Source of the DNA: an uncultured Collinsella sp.
GTDB lineage: Bacteria > Actinomycetota > Coriobacteriia > Coriobacteriales > Coriobacteriaceae
Reading direction: 5' to 3'
DNA length: 19,044 bases
Assembly: GCA_934675795.1 (NCBI GenBank)
Contig: CAKURW010000035.1
Span: 1 to 19,044, forward strand
The notes under the pieces are model-generated. The model worked only from the letters and a program-made list of their open reading frames with translations, did no database searches and was not told the DNA's origin. Each line of letters begins with the position of its first letter. Position 1 is the first letter of the stretch. The position numbers were made by a program, and so were the translations under genes. Below, in pieces: positions 7,300-14,815 of this stretch.

Positions 7300-7629
7300 A
7301 TGAGCTATCTCATCATCGAGCTTGAGACGCAGCTGCTTAAGACCGGAAAGACCAGCGCTGATCTGATTCGGGCGACGGGGCATACTCCGGCTAATATTTC
7401 AAAGCTGAGAAACGGAAAGATAAAAGCTATTCGCCTAAAGACTCTTCTCGATATCTGTGATGAGCTTGATTGTCAACCGGGAGATATTATTCAGCGTGTG
7501 AGCGAGAAAGAGCTTGAGGAGCTTATTGTCGAGCGTGCAAAAAATGTCGTGAGACAGATGCGGGATGGCGGAGGCAACGAGGCGTCGCTTCCGACATCAG
7601 TCTTTGCTGTAGATTTGAGCGACGAGTAG
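7300..7629 (+). CDS. YozG-like helix-turn-helix transcriptional regulator (XRE/Cro type)
   Basis: A DNA-binding protein of 109 residues. Residues about 18-65 form a Cro/CI-type HTH: TSADLIRATGHTPANISKLRNGK holds helices 2 and 3, and IRLKTLLDICDELDCQPGDII is the end typical of HTH_26/YozG proteins. The acidic C-terminal extension of about 45 residues may mediate dimerisation or contact with a partner. It lies 8 bases after the DUF2975 gene and has a strong AGGAGG site 4 bases before the ATG. It probably regulates this pair and perhaps the ABC exporter downstream, because both promoter regions share a motif. Confidence 0.88.
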   Translation: MSYLIIELETQLLKTGKTSADLIRATGHTPANISKLRNGKIKAIRLKTLLDICDELDCQPGDIIQRVSEKELEELIVERAKNVVRQMRDGGGNEASLPTSVFAVDLSDE

Positions 7630-7666
7630 CATAAAGCGAACAACTATAACGAAATATCAGCGTAAA

Positions 7667-7698
7667 GGGGCCCGTGTCTAACACGGGTTCTTTCTTTT
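7667..7698 (+). terminator. Rho-independent terminator after the HTH gene
   Basis: Stem CCCGTGT (7671-7677) and ACACGGG (7681-7687) with a CTA loop, extended by G-T pairs, then TTCTTTCTTTT. It separates the regulator pair from the ABC operon, which has its own promoter. Confidence 0.85.
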
Positions 7699-7706
7699 AG
7701 ATTATC

Positions 7707-7774
7707 TTGACAAATATGAGTTATCGAAAAACAATAACAACTAGAAAAAACGATAAAGGAAAGAAGAAACGATA
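7707..7774 (+). promoter_or_regulatory. Promoter of the ABC exporter operon with candidate operators
   Basis: A perfect -35 TTGACA lies at 7707-7712, and a weak -10 candidate AACAAT lies at 7730-7735 after 17 bases. TTATCG (7721-7726) falls between the hexamers. AACGATA occurs downstream at 7749-7755 and again at 7768-7774. The same motif flanks the DUF2975 promoter region. This layout suits repression by the upstream HTH protein. The region is markedly A-rich compared with its surroundings. Confidence 0.6.
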
Positions 7775-7809
7775 TGATCAGTTTTGCTATCGAGCAGGAA
7801 GGGAGGCCA

Positions 7810-8535
7810 ATGAACACATCAGCGATAAAGTTATCAAAGGTGTCAAAGCGCTACGGGAAACGGCGCGTTTTGCATGACGTTTCCTTCGAGGTGCATCAGT
7901 CTGAGCTCCTTGCCCTTGTTGGTGCAAACGGTGCGGGCAAAAGCACGCTTATTAAAATCGTCTTGGGCCTCTGCGAGCCGTCGTCGGGGAGCGTGGAGCT
8001 CTTTGGGGGCAAGTCGAAAAAAGAGCTGAGCCTGATGCGGACGCGTGTCGGCTATGTGCCAGATTCCTGCGGAGCATACCAATCCCTCAGTGCGGCTGAG
8101 AATCTTCGGATCCGATGTGCGGAATGGGGGCTCGATGAGAAACGTGAGGTTCCTCGCGTCTTGGGCCAAGTCGGGCTGGACGTCGATGAGAAAAAGAGCG
8201 TGAGCAGTTTTTCTCTGGGAATGAAACGGCGACTGGATATAGTTACGGCTTTATTGGGCGACACCGACGTACTAATTTTCGATGAGCCGGCAAATGGATT
8301 GGATCCGTTGGGCATCGAGAGTATATGGGCCCTTATCGGTCGATTGAATCGAGAGCAGGGTAAGACCATGCTCATCTCTAGTCATGATTTGGATGAGTTG
8401 GCATCGGTTGCAACAAGCTGCCTGTTTATTCATGACGGCGAACTGCTAAAAAAGGAATCGATGGACGTCATAAGGGATGAGGCGTCGTCCCTAAAAGAGT
8501 ATTACAGGCGCTTGATGAAGGCGGTCTCGCTATGA
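7810..8535 (+). CDS. ABC transporter ATP-binding protein (ABC-2 exporter type)
   Basis: A 241-residue ATPase that powers the two permeases encoded next. Motifs: Walker A GANGAGKST (38-46), signature FSLGMKRR (134-141), Walker B VLIFDEP (154-160) followed by the D-loop, and the switch His192 in SSHDL. The GYVPDSCGAY segment replaces a classical Q-loop, as is usual in the CcmA/BcrA-like exporter group. I chose ATG 7810, preceded by GGGAGG, because the protein then begins just before the first conserved strand. An in-frame ATG at 7774 would add 12 residues and cannot be excluded. The last bases overlap the next gene by four (ATGA), which indicates translational coupling. The substrate is unknown; bacteriocin or antibiotic export or immunity is one option. 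Confidence 0.92.
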   Translation: MNTSAIKLSKVSKRYGKRRVLHDVSFEVHQSELLALVGANGAGKSTLIKIVLGLCEPSSGSVELFGGKSKKELSLMRTRVGYVPDSCGAYQSLSAAENLRIRCAEWGLDEKREVPRVLGQVGLDVDEKKSVSSFSLGMKRRLDIVTALLGDTDVLIFDEPANGLDPLGIESIWALIGRLNREQGKTMLISSHDLDELASVATSCLFIHDGELLKKESMDVIRDEASSLKEYYRRLMKAVSL

Positions 8536-9356
8536 AGCGGGCGATCCATCCCATAAAGGCAGATATGATGCGTTTGCACAGGATGTTTCCGGCGAAGTTT
8601 GGTCTTGCGCTTATGCTGGCGTTCGGCCTTCTCTTCGGCATCTTTCTAAAAAACGGAACAACGTTGCTCGCCTTTGGCAATAGCGTTTTTGGGGAGGATA
8701 TTGGTTTCTGCTGGAATGTAATCGATCCTTCTGCACCCGATGAGTCCCTTGTGCGCAGTGCTTTTGCCGGCACCTCTCTGTTCGTTCCGCTCATCGTTTG
8801 CCTGGCGATTTTACAGGAGCGCGGCTATGAAGAGGGATGCCGAATTTCTTCAGCAAGAGGTCTTGCCCGCTTTAACGGGGCTCTGGCACATGTACTTTCG
8901 TCTGCTTCGATAATTGGCGCAGCATATAGCGTGCTTTGCCTTCTTCTGTTTGCAATAGCGATAACACGTGGAGGGCAAAACTATGCGCATAGCATGCTGG
9001 CTGCATTTTTGCCCGCAATGATGGTTAACGCCGTATTGGTGATATCGATTGCGCTGGAGACGGTGGCCATCTATCGGATTACAGGCAGCGCTGTATTGAG
9101 CGGGGCTGCGATAATTATTGGATTTGTCATGAGCTTGACGCTCTACGGAACTTACCTTCAGACGCCCATACCGTCCTTGCGATGGATTTTCTTTCTTCCG
9201 GGGCCGTACCTTGGAGTCGGATGTGCCCTTGGGTATAGCGATATGGGGCAGCTGACGCTTCTGGGATATGGCGCGGCAGCCAGCTGTCTATCGGTATTGA
9301 TTTACGCTCTCGTGAGCTTTCGTACTGGGGGTGTGCTCAATGGCTCGTCAGACTAG
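8532..9356 (+). CDS. ABC-2-like transporter permease, first subunit
   Basis: A membrane protein of 274 residues with six predicted helices (about 22-39, 79-95, 119-144, 155-180, 186-209, 241-263) and a short basic N-terminus facing the cytosol. After helix 2, ERGYEEGCRISSARGLARF resembles the conserved coupling segment of ABC-2 permeases (acidic residue, then ARG plus basic residue), where the ATPase docks. I do not recognise a named family. It starts inside the ATPase stop region and overlaps the next permease by 17 bases, so the three proteins are probably made together. Confidence 0.8.
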   Translation: MKRAIHPIKADMMRLHRMFPAKFGLALMLAFGLLFGIFLKNGTTLLAFGNSVFGEDIGFCWNVIDPSAPDESLVRSAFAGTSLFVPLIVCLAILQERGYEEGCRISSARGLARFNGALAHVLSSASIIGAAYSVLCLLLFAIAITRGGQNYAHSMLAAFLPAMMVNAVLVISIALETVAIYRITGSAVLSGAAIIIGFVMSLTLYGTYLQTPIPSLRWIFFLPGPYLGVGCALGYSDMGQLTLLGYGAAASCLSVLIYALVSFRTGGVLNGSSD

Positions 9357-10158
9357 AAGATTCCTTCATTCAGAATTGAAGCATGTGAGCAAATGGACGT
9401 ACGCCTTAATCCTGGTAATTTATGCGTGCATGGTGGTATTGCAGCTTAGTTCTTTCCCGATGTGGTTCTGTAGCCTCCGTGAGAACAGTTTCTTAGGCTT
9501 TTTCCCAGACCCGACGCTTCGGCTATCGGCAGAGGATGTCCTTCTATTTGGTAATGCAGAGGTTTTTCGCGGTCTGCTGTTCAACGTAGCCCCGTTGGCT
9601 CATGCATTGTTCTTTCCGTTCATCGCGGCTTGCATTGTGCCGCGCTTTGTCAGTTCGGGCTTTATTGAGGAACCGTGGGGGTTGTCGGAGGCTCGGGGAG
9701 GGAAGCGTGTGTGCGCTATCGTTGCGCGAGTGGTGCTGTCTTCTTTTGCCCTTTTGGGCGCGTTTATCCTGTCGACTGTCGTTTTGTACTGCCTTAACTG
9801 CGCGATCGTTTTAGATGCTCAACAGTATTTCAACCTGCATGTATGTTGCTATCGACTTGTTCTTGCTGCCGCCGCCTGCCTTGCATACGTGGTTTCTTGC
9901 GTAATCGTTGTTTCCTATTTTGGGTCCGGCTTCGGTCCGATTGGCATGCTGCTGCTTGTCAACGTCATAGCGATCTACATACAGCTCGGGGCCAATTCCA
10001 TGCTTCCGCTTCCGTCCTCGATGCTCATGTGGATTTGCGGCGTGACCCCGTTGGGGGATGGTCAATGCGTTTCGATTTTAATTGACTGCCTAATAAACGT
10101 AGCAAGCGTTTTTGCCATCTGCTTTACAGTCGACCGATTGCGGTCGAGATTTCTTTGA
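9340..10158 (+). CDS. ABC-2-like transporter permease, second subunit
   Basis: A membrane protein of 272 residues with six predicted helices (about 20-37, 82-101, 129-157, 171-193, 197-216, 244-264). The segment GFIEEPWGLSEARGGKR after helix 2 parallels the coupling segment of the first permease, so the two probably form a heterodimer on the ATPase. ATG 9340 is chosen because GGGGGT lies 7 bases upstream; a GTG nine bases earlier is possible. The overlap with the upstream gene indicates coupling. The protein is unusually rich in Cys within the helices. It is the last gene of the operon. Confidence 0.8.
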   Translation: MARQTRRFLHSELKHVSKWTYALILVIYACMVVLQLSSFPMWFCSLRENSFLGFFPDPTLRLSAEDVLLFGNAEVFRGLLFNVAPLAHALFFPFIAACIVPRFVSSGFIEEPWGLSEARGGKRVCAIVARVVLSSFALLGAFILSTVVLYCLNCAIVLDAQQYFNLHVCCYRLVLAAAACLAYVVSCVIVVSYFGSGFGPIGMLLLVNVIAIYIQLGANSMLPLPSSMLMWICGVTPLGDGQCVSILIDCLINVASVFAICFTVDRLRSRFL

Positions 10159-10197
10159 TTGTTTGTGAGGGATAATCATACCGAGCATACCAAATAC

Positions 10198-10235
10198 AGG
10201 GGGGGCGGGCACCGTGGCTGGTGTCCGCCCCCCCT
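10198..10235. terminator. Strong GC hairpin between convergent genes
   Basis: A 16-bp stem with one G-T pair, based on a run of seven G against seven C, and a 6-nt loop. It lies between the exporter operon (ends 10158) and the amidotransferase (ends 10270), so it could terminate both. Neither side has a clean T-run; TGTATTTGG follows on the minus strand. Confidence 0.65.
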
Positions 10236-10269
10236 AGCATGGAAGGTTTAAGCCTGTGTGATTTGCGAG

Positions 10270-11079
10270 CTAGCGTGCCTGCTTTACCTTGGCCGCTGCC
10301 TCGACAAACGACTTCCACAGGTTAAAGTCGGTCTCGAGCGTCTGCCAGGTGTACTCAGGATGCCATTGCACGCCCAGGCAGAATGGCTGGCCTTCGACCT
10401 CGATGCACTCGGGAACGCCGTCGGTTGCCTTGGCGACCAAGCGCGTGCTTTTACCCAGACGGTCGACGCAGCAGTGATGTGCCGAGTTGGTCTGGATCAG
10501 CCTGTGCCCGCCAACCGCGCGCTCCAGCAGCGAGCCCGGCACGACCTCGACGGGGTGCACGGGATCGTTGAGCACGTGGGTATGGCGCCACTGCGTGCGG
10601 CCCTCGCGCGCACCCAGGCTCGGCACGTCCATGCACAGGGTGCCGCCGGTGGCGACATTGAGCAGCTGCGTGCCTCGGCAGGTGGTAAAGAGCGGCTTCT
10701 TGGCGCGAAGCACCTCGTTAACCAGCTTAAACTCAAAACGGTCGCGAATCTCGCAGCACAGCGTGGGGTCGTAAGGACGCTCGTCGCCCCAGCGTTTGGG
10801 GTTGACGTCCGGGCCGCCGGGAATGGCGATGCCGTCGGCGATATCGACGTAATGCCGGATAACATCGACGTCTTCGGTAATAGACATCTGCAGCGGCAGG
10901 CCACCGGCGGCAAGGATGGCATCGACAAAGACACTTGCGATTTCCTCGTTGGGGGAGAGCGTCTCGCTCAAAAACGGTTTTGCCTCTTCCCAACGCGGCG
11001 CGACGAGGATGAGCGGACGGTCGGCGGGGGCAACGTCGACGTGCGGGGTATAGGACGAGGAAGTACGTGTTCCGATCAT
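10270..11079 (-). CDS. Class I glutamine amidotransferase-like gamma-glutamyl hydrolase (peptidase C26, PuuD-like)
   Basis: A 269-residue cytosolic hydrolase. The triad is visible: nucleophile Cys134 in FTTCRGTQLLN, and His240 and Glu242 in GVQWHPEY. IPGGPDVNPKRWGDE (about 86-100) is the conserved segment of gamma-glutamyl-GABA hydrolases and related peptidase C26 enzymes. Such enzymes cleave gamma-glutamyl amide bonds without a synthetase partner. It is the last gene in line after a glutamate/glutamine-type importer, 87 bases behind the ATPase and on the same strand. A role in releasing glutamate from an imported gamma-glutamyl compound is therefore plausible. The ribosome site is weak. The exact substrate is not determined. 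Confidence 0.88.
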   Translation of the reverse strand: MIGTRTSSSYTPHVDVAPADRPLILVAPRWEEAKPFLSETLSPNEEIASVFVDAILAAGGLPLQMSITEDVDVIRHYVDIADGIAIPGGPDVNPKRWGDERPYDPTLCCEIRDRFEFKLVNEVLRAKKPLFTTCRGTQLLNVATGGTLCMDVPSLGAREGRTQWRHTHVLNDPVHPVEVVPGSLLERAVGGHRLIQTNSAHHCCVDRLGKSTRLVAKATDGVPECIEVEGQPFCLGVQWHPEYTWQTLETDFNLWKSFVEAAAKVKQAR

Positions 11080-11166
11080 GGGCGCGGCTTTCGAATCCGG
11101 GTGGACATGGCATAGGGGTGGCGCGGGACAAACGCTGGTGATGAATTTGCCCGCGTGGCAATTGGG

Positions 11167-11931
11167 CTAGTGGCCCTTGATGGAGTTGAGGAAGTCCTGG
11201 GCGCGCTTGGTCTGGGGGTGGTCGAAGAACTCGTCGGGCGTGCCGGTTTCCACGATCTGGCCGTCGGCCATAAACACGACGCGGTCGGCCACGCGGCGGG
11301 CAAAGTTCATCTCGTGCGTGATGACGATCATCGTCATGCCCTGCTGCGCCAAGCGCACCATGACCTCGAGCACCTCGTTGATCATCTCGGGGTCAAGGGC
11401 ACTTGTGGGCTCGTCAAAGAGCATGGCCTTGGGCTGCATGGCGAGTGAACGGGCGATGGCCACGCGCTGTTGCTGGCCGCCCGAGAGCTGTGCGGGCACC
11501 TTATCGGCCTGCTCGGCAACGCCCACGCGGCCCAGTAGGTCCATGGCGCGCTCGCGAGCCTCATCCTTGGAGACGCCCAGCACGTCGACCGGCCCCAGCA
11601 TGACGTTCTGCAGTACGGTCATATGTGCGAACAGGTTGAACTGCTGAAACACCATACCCAACTCGGCGCGCATGCGGGCAAGGTCTTTGCCTTCCTGCGG
11701 AAGCGGCTGACCTTCGATGAGGATCTCGCCCGAGTCGATGGTCTCCAAGCGGTTGATGGTTCGGCACATGGTCGACTTGCCCGAGCCCGAGGGTCCGATC
11801 ACAACGACGACCTCACCGCGGTCGACCGAGAGATTGATGTCGTTGAGAACGTGCAGATCGCCATAGTGCTTATCGACGTGCTTGAGCTCAATCAGCGGCT
11901 GATTGCCGGTAGAAGAAGTGCTCTGTGCCAT
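11167..11931 (-). CDS. Polar amino acid ABC transporter ATP-binding protein (GlnQ/GluA-like)
   Basis: A 254-residue ATPase of the polar amino acid uptake family. Motifs: Walker A GPSGSGKS (46-53), Q-loop Gln96 in VFQQFNLF, signature LSGGQ (149-153), Walker B AMLFDEP (169-175) and His206 in ITHEM. The Q-loop context VFQQFNLFAHMTVLQNV is characteristic of glutamine/glutamate importers. AAGGAG lies about 9 bases before the ATG. The gene follows the second permease after 36 bases in the importer operon. Confidence 0.95.
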   Translation of the reverse strand: MAQSTSSTGNQPLIELKHVDKHYGDLHVLNDINLSVDRGEVVVVIGPSGSGKSTMCRTINRLETIDSGEILIEGQPLPQEGKDLARMRAELGMVFQQFNLFAHMTVLQNVMLGPVDVLGVSKDEARERAMDLLGRVGVAEQADKVPAQLSGGQQQRVAIARSLAMQPKAMLFDEPTSALDPEMINEVLEVMVRLAQQGMTMIVITHEMNFARRVADRVVFMADGQIVETGTPDEFFDHPQTKRAQDFLNSIKGH

Positions 11932-11967
11932 GGTGCTCGGCTCCTTATGACTCGAAATGGTAAAGCG

Positions 11968-12801
11968 TTAGCGGATGATGGTCGCGCCGGTCTTGTGCGA
12001 AACGTAGACAGCGGCCTTGTTGATCGCGACGTTGATGAGGATGTAGATAACCGCGATCACCAGGTAGACCGACACGAGGGCATCGTAGTTGGTAATGAGC
12101 ACGCGGGCGTTTTGCATGAGGTCGGGGTAGCTCACCACGTAGGCGACGGTGGTGTCTTTGACTACGACCACGAGCTGCGAAATCAACGACGGAATGATAA
12201 ATCGAATAGCCTGCGGCAATACGATTTTAAAGGTGATTTTAGCCTTGGAGAGACCGAGCGCCTGGGCCGCCTCGACCTGCCCGCGCGGTACGGCGTTGAC
12301 GCCGGCGCGGAAAATCTCGGCAAGTACGCCGGCTGCAGCGAGCGCGACGGGAAGCGTGAGCATCCAAAACGACGGCAGCGCGATCTTGTACTGGGGCAGC
12401 ACCAAAAAGAAGAAGTAGATGAACAGCAGACTCGGCACGCCGCGGAAGAAATCGGTGAGCACGCGGCAGACCAGCTGCAGCGGCTTAATATCGCTCGTGC
12501 GGCCGAGCATAAGGGCCAAGCCCAGCACCAGCGCGATGGCGCCAGCGGTGAGTGCGACTTTGACGGTGCCCTCAAAGCCGGCAAGCAAGAACTTCCAGGT
12601 GGTGAGGTGCGTAAAGAAATACCAGTAGTGGACCGAAAGCTGACCGGTCACATAAAAGCGCTGCAGTACCAGGACGACGAGTGCGGCGACGGCAACAAGC
12701 GAGATGGCGGTGCCGATGCGAATCTTGGCGCGCATCTTGGGGCCGGGAGCCTCGTAGAGCGCATCGCGCATGGTGAGCGCGGAGGTGGAGTGCTTGCTCA
12801 T
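11968..12801 (-). CDS. Amino acid ABC transporter permease (GluD-like)
   Basis: A HisM/GlnP-family permease of 277 residues. It has an N-terminal cytosolic extension of about 28 residues, a first helix at about 29-47, and the conserved core with FFRGVPSLLFIYF. The EAA loop is at about 162-197 (AEIFRAGVNAVPRGQVEAAQALGLSKAKI then VLPQA), where the ATPase docks. In Actinobacteria this longer permease with the N-terminal extension corresponds to GluD. Its ATG overlaps the stop of the preceding permease by 4 bases, so translation is coupled. Specificity for glutamate, glutamine or aspartate cannot be separated by eye. Confidence 0.9.
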   Translation of the reverse strand: MSKHSTSALTMRDALYEAPGPKMRAKIRIGTAISLVAVAALVVLVLQRFYVTGQLSVHYWYFFTHLTTWKFLLAGFEGTVKVALTAGAIALVLGLALMLGRTSDIKPLQLVCRVLTDFFRGVPSLLFIYFFFLVLPQYKIALPSFWMLTLPVALAAAGVLAEIFRAGVNAVPRGQVEAAQALGLSKAKITFKIVLPQAIRFIIPSLISQLVVVVKDTTVAYVVSYPDLMQNARVLITNYDALVSVYLVIAVIYILINVAINKAAVYVSHKTGATIIR

Positions 12802-13457
12802 CGGAGGATCCTCACCTTCTTATCGATGTAGTTGCCAATGTGGCTCACCACAAAGGCCGTGCCCAGGTAGCCGAGCGCCGAGATGAAGAACGCGGCGACG
12901 CCGCCGAGCGAGCGGGTATTGATGTAGCTCACCACGCCGGTGAGCTCCTGCGGCTTAAGCGGCACCTGGCTGCCGAGCGCGGTGGTGAGCATGACGGCGA
13001 TAAAGAGGTTGGTCATGGGCAGCACGCTTGAGCGCAGTGCCTGCGGTATCACGATCTTGGCGAGGATACGGTTAAAGCTCATGCCCAGCGAGCGGGCGGC
13101 TTCCACCTGGCCGACGCCGACGGTGTTGATGCCGCTCATAAAGTTTTCGGAGCCAAAGGCCGAGCCCAAAAGGACCGTGGCGACGATAACGCAGGTGCGG
13201 TAGGGCAGGACGACCTTGAGCGGCGGCAGCGCGTAGACGACGATGATAAGCAGCGCGATGCCGGGGATGTTACGGAAGACCTGGACATACAGGTCGCCAA
13301 AGACGCGCAGCGGCTTGAGCGGCGACACGCGCATCACGGTGACGGCGACGGCCAGCACCATGGCGATGGCAAACGACTCAAGCGTCATGCCCCAGGTTGC
13401 GAGCAGCGCGTCGATATAGTTCTGGCCATAGAGCGACCAGAGCTCGGAGAGACTCAT
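12798..13457 (-). CDS. Amino acid ABC transporter permease (GluC-like)
   Basis: A HisM/GlnP-family permease of 219 residues. VQVFRNIPGIALLIIVVYALP is typical of GluC-type subunits. The EAA loop lies at about 104-140 (ENFMSGINTVGVGQVEAARSLGMS then IVIPQALR). A strong AGGAGG lies before the ATG. It pairs with the overlapping GluD-like permease to form the channel. It is separated from the binding-protein gene by 138 bases containing a hairpin. Confidence 0.9.
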   Translation of the reverse strand: MSLSELWSLYGQNYIDALLATWGMTLESFAIAMVLAVAVTVMRVSPLKPLRVFGDLYVQVFRNIPGIALLIIVVYALPPLKVVLPYRTCVIVATVLLGSAFGSENFMSGINTVGVGQVEAARSLGMSFNRILAKIVIPQALRSSVLPMTNLFIAVMLTTALGSQVPLKPQELTGVVSYINTRSLGGVAAFFISALGYLGTAFVVSHIGNYIDKKVRILR

Positions 13458-13481
13458 GCGGACCTCCTGCCGATAAGGAAA

Positions 13482-13507
13482 GGGGCTCCCGTGTGTACGG
13501 AAGCCCC
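13482..13507 (-). terminator. Intra-operon attenuating hairpin
   Basis: Arms 13482-13492 and 13497-13507 pair over 11 positions with one mismatch and a 4-nt loop; on the minus strand TTTCCTTA follows. It lies after the binding-protein gene and 25 bases before the GluC-like start. Partial termination or 3'-end protection here would give the excess of binding protein over membrane parts that is common in importer operons. Confidence 0.6.
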
Positions 13508-13595
13508 GACAACTCAGTGAGGAAACAGTTTACCGCAATAAAGCACATCGTGCGTTTCCGTATGGTTTCGTTGCGGCCGTTACCAGGCTCGCTGC

Positions 13596-14591
13596 CTAGG
13601 CGCCGATCTCGGGCAGCTCGGGAACATTGGTGTCGCCCGTACGGTCGCCGATGCAGATCTGCCACAGCTCGGTCCAGGTGCCATCGTCCTCGATCTTCTT
13701 AAGGAAGTCGTTAACGAAGGCGACGCCGTCGGAATCGAGCGGCAGGCCGATGCCATAGGGCTCCTTGCTGCCGAAGGGCTTGCCGGCGATCTTGTACTTA
13801 CCGGGCTCGCGGACCAGGGCGCTCTGCTGCATGTTGTTATCGATGACGTAGGCGTCAACGCGGCCCTGCTGGAGTGCCTGGCGGGCCTCCTCGTCGGTCT
13901 TGAACTCCTGCTGGCTGGCCTTGGGGGCGAACTCCTCCAGGATGGCGGGGCCGTTGGAGCCGGACTGGACGGCGACGTTCTTATCGGCCAGGTCGTCAAC
14001 GCTCTTGATGTCGTCGTTATCGGCGAGCACCAGGATGGCCTGCTGCGTGTAGTAGTAGGGACCGGCAAAGGAGACGAGCTTCTTGCGCTCATCGGTAATG
14101 GTGTAGGTGGCGAAGACGGCGTCGACCTGGCCGTTCTGCAGGACGGACTCACGCGTGTCCGAGGTTACCTGGGTGATCTCGACCTTGTTCTCGCCCAGAA
14201 TGTAGTTGGACAGGAGCTGTGCGATACCGGCATCGAAGCCGCGGGTCTGACCGTCTTTCTCGTTGAGGAGGGAGAAGAGCGTGGAGGTCTGAACGCCACC
14301 GATCTTAAAGACGCCGGCGTCCTTAACGGCCGTGGCCCAGGTGCTGGCAGCGATGGCGTCGTCATCGGCCTTGGGGCCGTTGTCGACGAGCTTGTCGAAT
14401 GCCTTGGCGTCGAGCGTGGTGGAAGCCTCGGTATCTTCGGAGCTCTTGGAGGAGCCGGCGGCGGAACCCTTGTCGGCCTCGGCGCTGGTGTCGGAGCAGC
14501 CGGCAAGACCAAGGCCGGCGACGGTTGCGAAGGTGGCGGCGACAAAGCCGCGGCGGTCGAGAACGACCTGCTGGGAGAGGTTCTTGCTCAT
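13596..14591 (-). CDS. Amino acid ABC transporter substrate-binding lipoprotein (GluB-like)
   Basis: A 331-residue extracellular receptor of the importer, family 3 solute-binding protein. The signal region is DRRGFVAATFATVAGLGLAGC: a lipobox LAGC places the lipidated Cys at 32. The RRGF ahead of the hydrophobic stretch resembles a twin-arginine signal, so Tat export is possible. A Ser/Asp/Glu-rich linker follows (about 33-60). The binding domain contains VKIGGVQ-like and GFDAGIAQLLSNYIL segments, then DTRESVLQNGQVDAVFATYTITDERKK, which matches the ligand-binding core of glutamate/glutamine receptors. It is the first gene of the operon, with its own promoter and an AAAGG ribosome site. Confidence 0.92.
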   Translation of the reverse strand: MSKNLSQQVVLDRRGFVAATFATVAGLGLAGCSDTSAEADKGSAAGSSKSSEDTEASTTLDAKAFDKLVDNGPKADDDAIAASTWATAVKDAGVFKIGGVQTSTLFSLLNEKDGQTRGFDAGIAQLLSNYILGENKVEITQVTSDTRESVLQNGQVDAVFATYTITDERKKLVSFAGPYYYTQQAILVLADNDDIKSVDDLADKNVAVQSGSNGPAILEEFAPKASQQEFKTDEEARQALQQGRVDAYVIDNNMQQSALVREPGKYKIAGKPFGSKEPYGIGLPLDSDGVAFVNDFLKKIEDDGTWTELWQICIGDRTGDTNVPELPEIGA

Positions 14592-14634
14592 GGTAGAACA
14601 CCTTTCTCAATAAAATCCCTAGCGGTTGAGTAGA

Positions 14635-14664
14635 GTTATACCCCATCCCGCTCAAATGGGTCAA
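14635..14664 (-). promoter_or_regulatory. Promoter of the glutamate-type importer operon
   Basis: On the minus strand TTGACC (14659-14664) and TATAAC (14635-14640) are separated by 18 bases and point at the binding-protein gene, whose start is about 43 bases further on. It is a good match to a housekeeping sigma promoter. Confidence 0.7.
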
Positions 14665-14706
14665 CACGAAATAACTCAGAAACATACTTGTCTTATAGGT
14701 TATTCT

Positions 14707-14758
14707 ACCTACCAAAAAGGGACAGGTCTATTTTGGTAGGTTTTATCTGGGAAAACGT
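14707..14758. repeat. Class A hairpin repeat (GGGACAGG loop), copy 2
   Basis: Stem ACCTACCAAAA (14707-14717) and TTTTGGTAGGT (14731-14741), a 13-nt loop with GGGACAGG, and the same downstream tail as the copy at 1027-1079, in the same orientation. The stem differs from copy 1 by one compensated base pair. As in copy 1 it lies just upstream of a minus-strand gene, here 43 bases beyond the importer -35 box. Confidence 0.82.
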
Positions 14759-14815
14759 CGGTTATTGCTGCTGAGACGGCGTTTCGCGGACGGCGTGGTC
14801 GCTCGCGGCGGTCGC

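Noticed and set aside
10258..11115. Plus-strand open frame opposite the amidotransferase
   Set aside because: The minus-strand frame contains a complete catalytic triad; this one is its mirror image.
11623..12831. Long plus-strand open frame opposite the importer ATPase and permease
   Set aside because: It is antisense to two clear genes, with His/Arg/Asp-rich low-complexity composition caused by mirrored codon bias in high-GC DNA. It shows no family motif.
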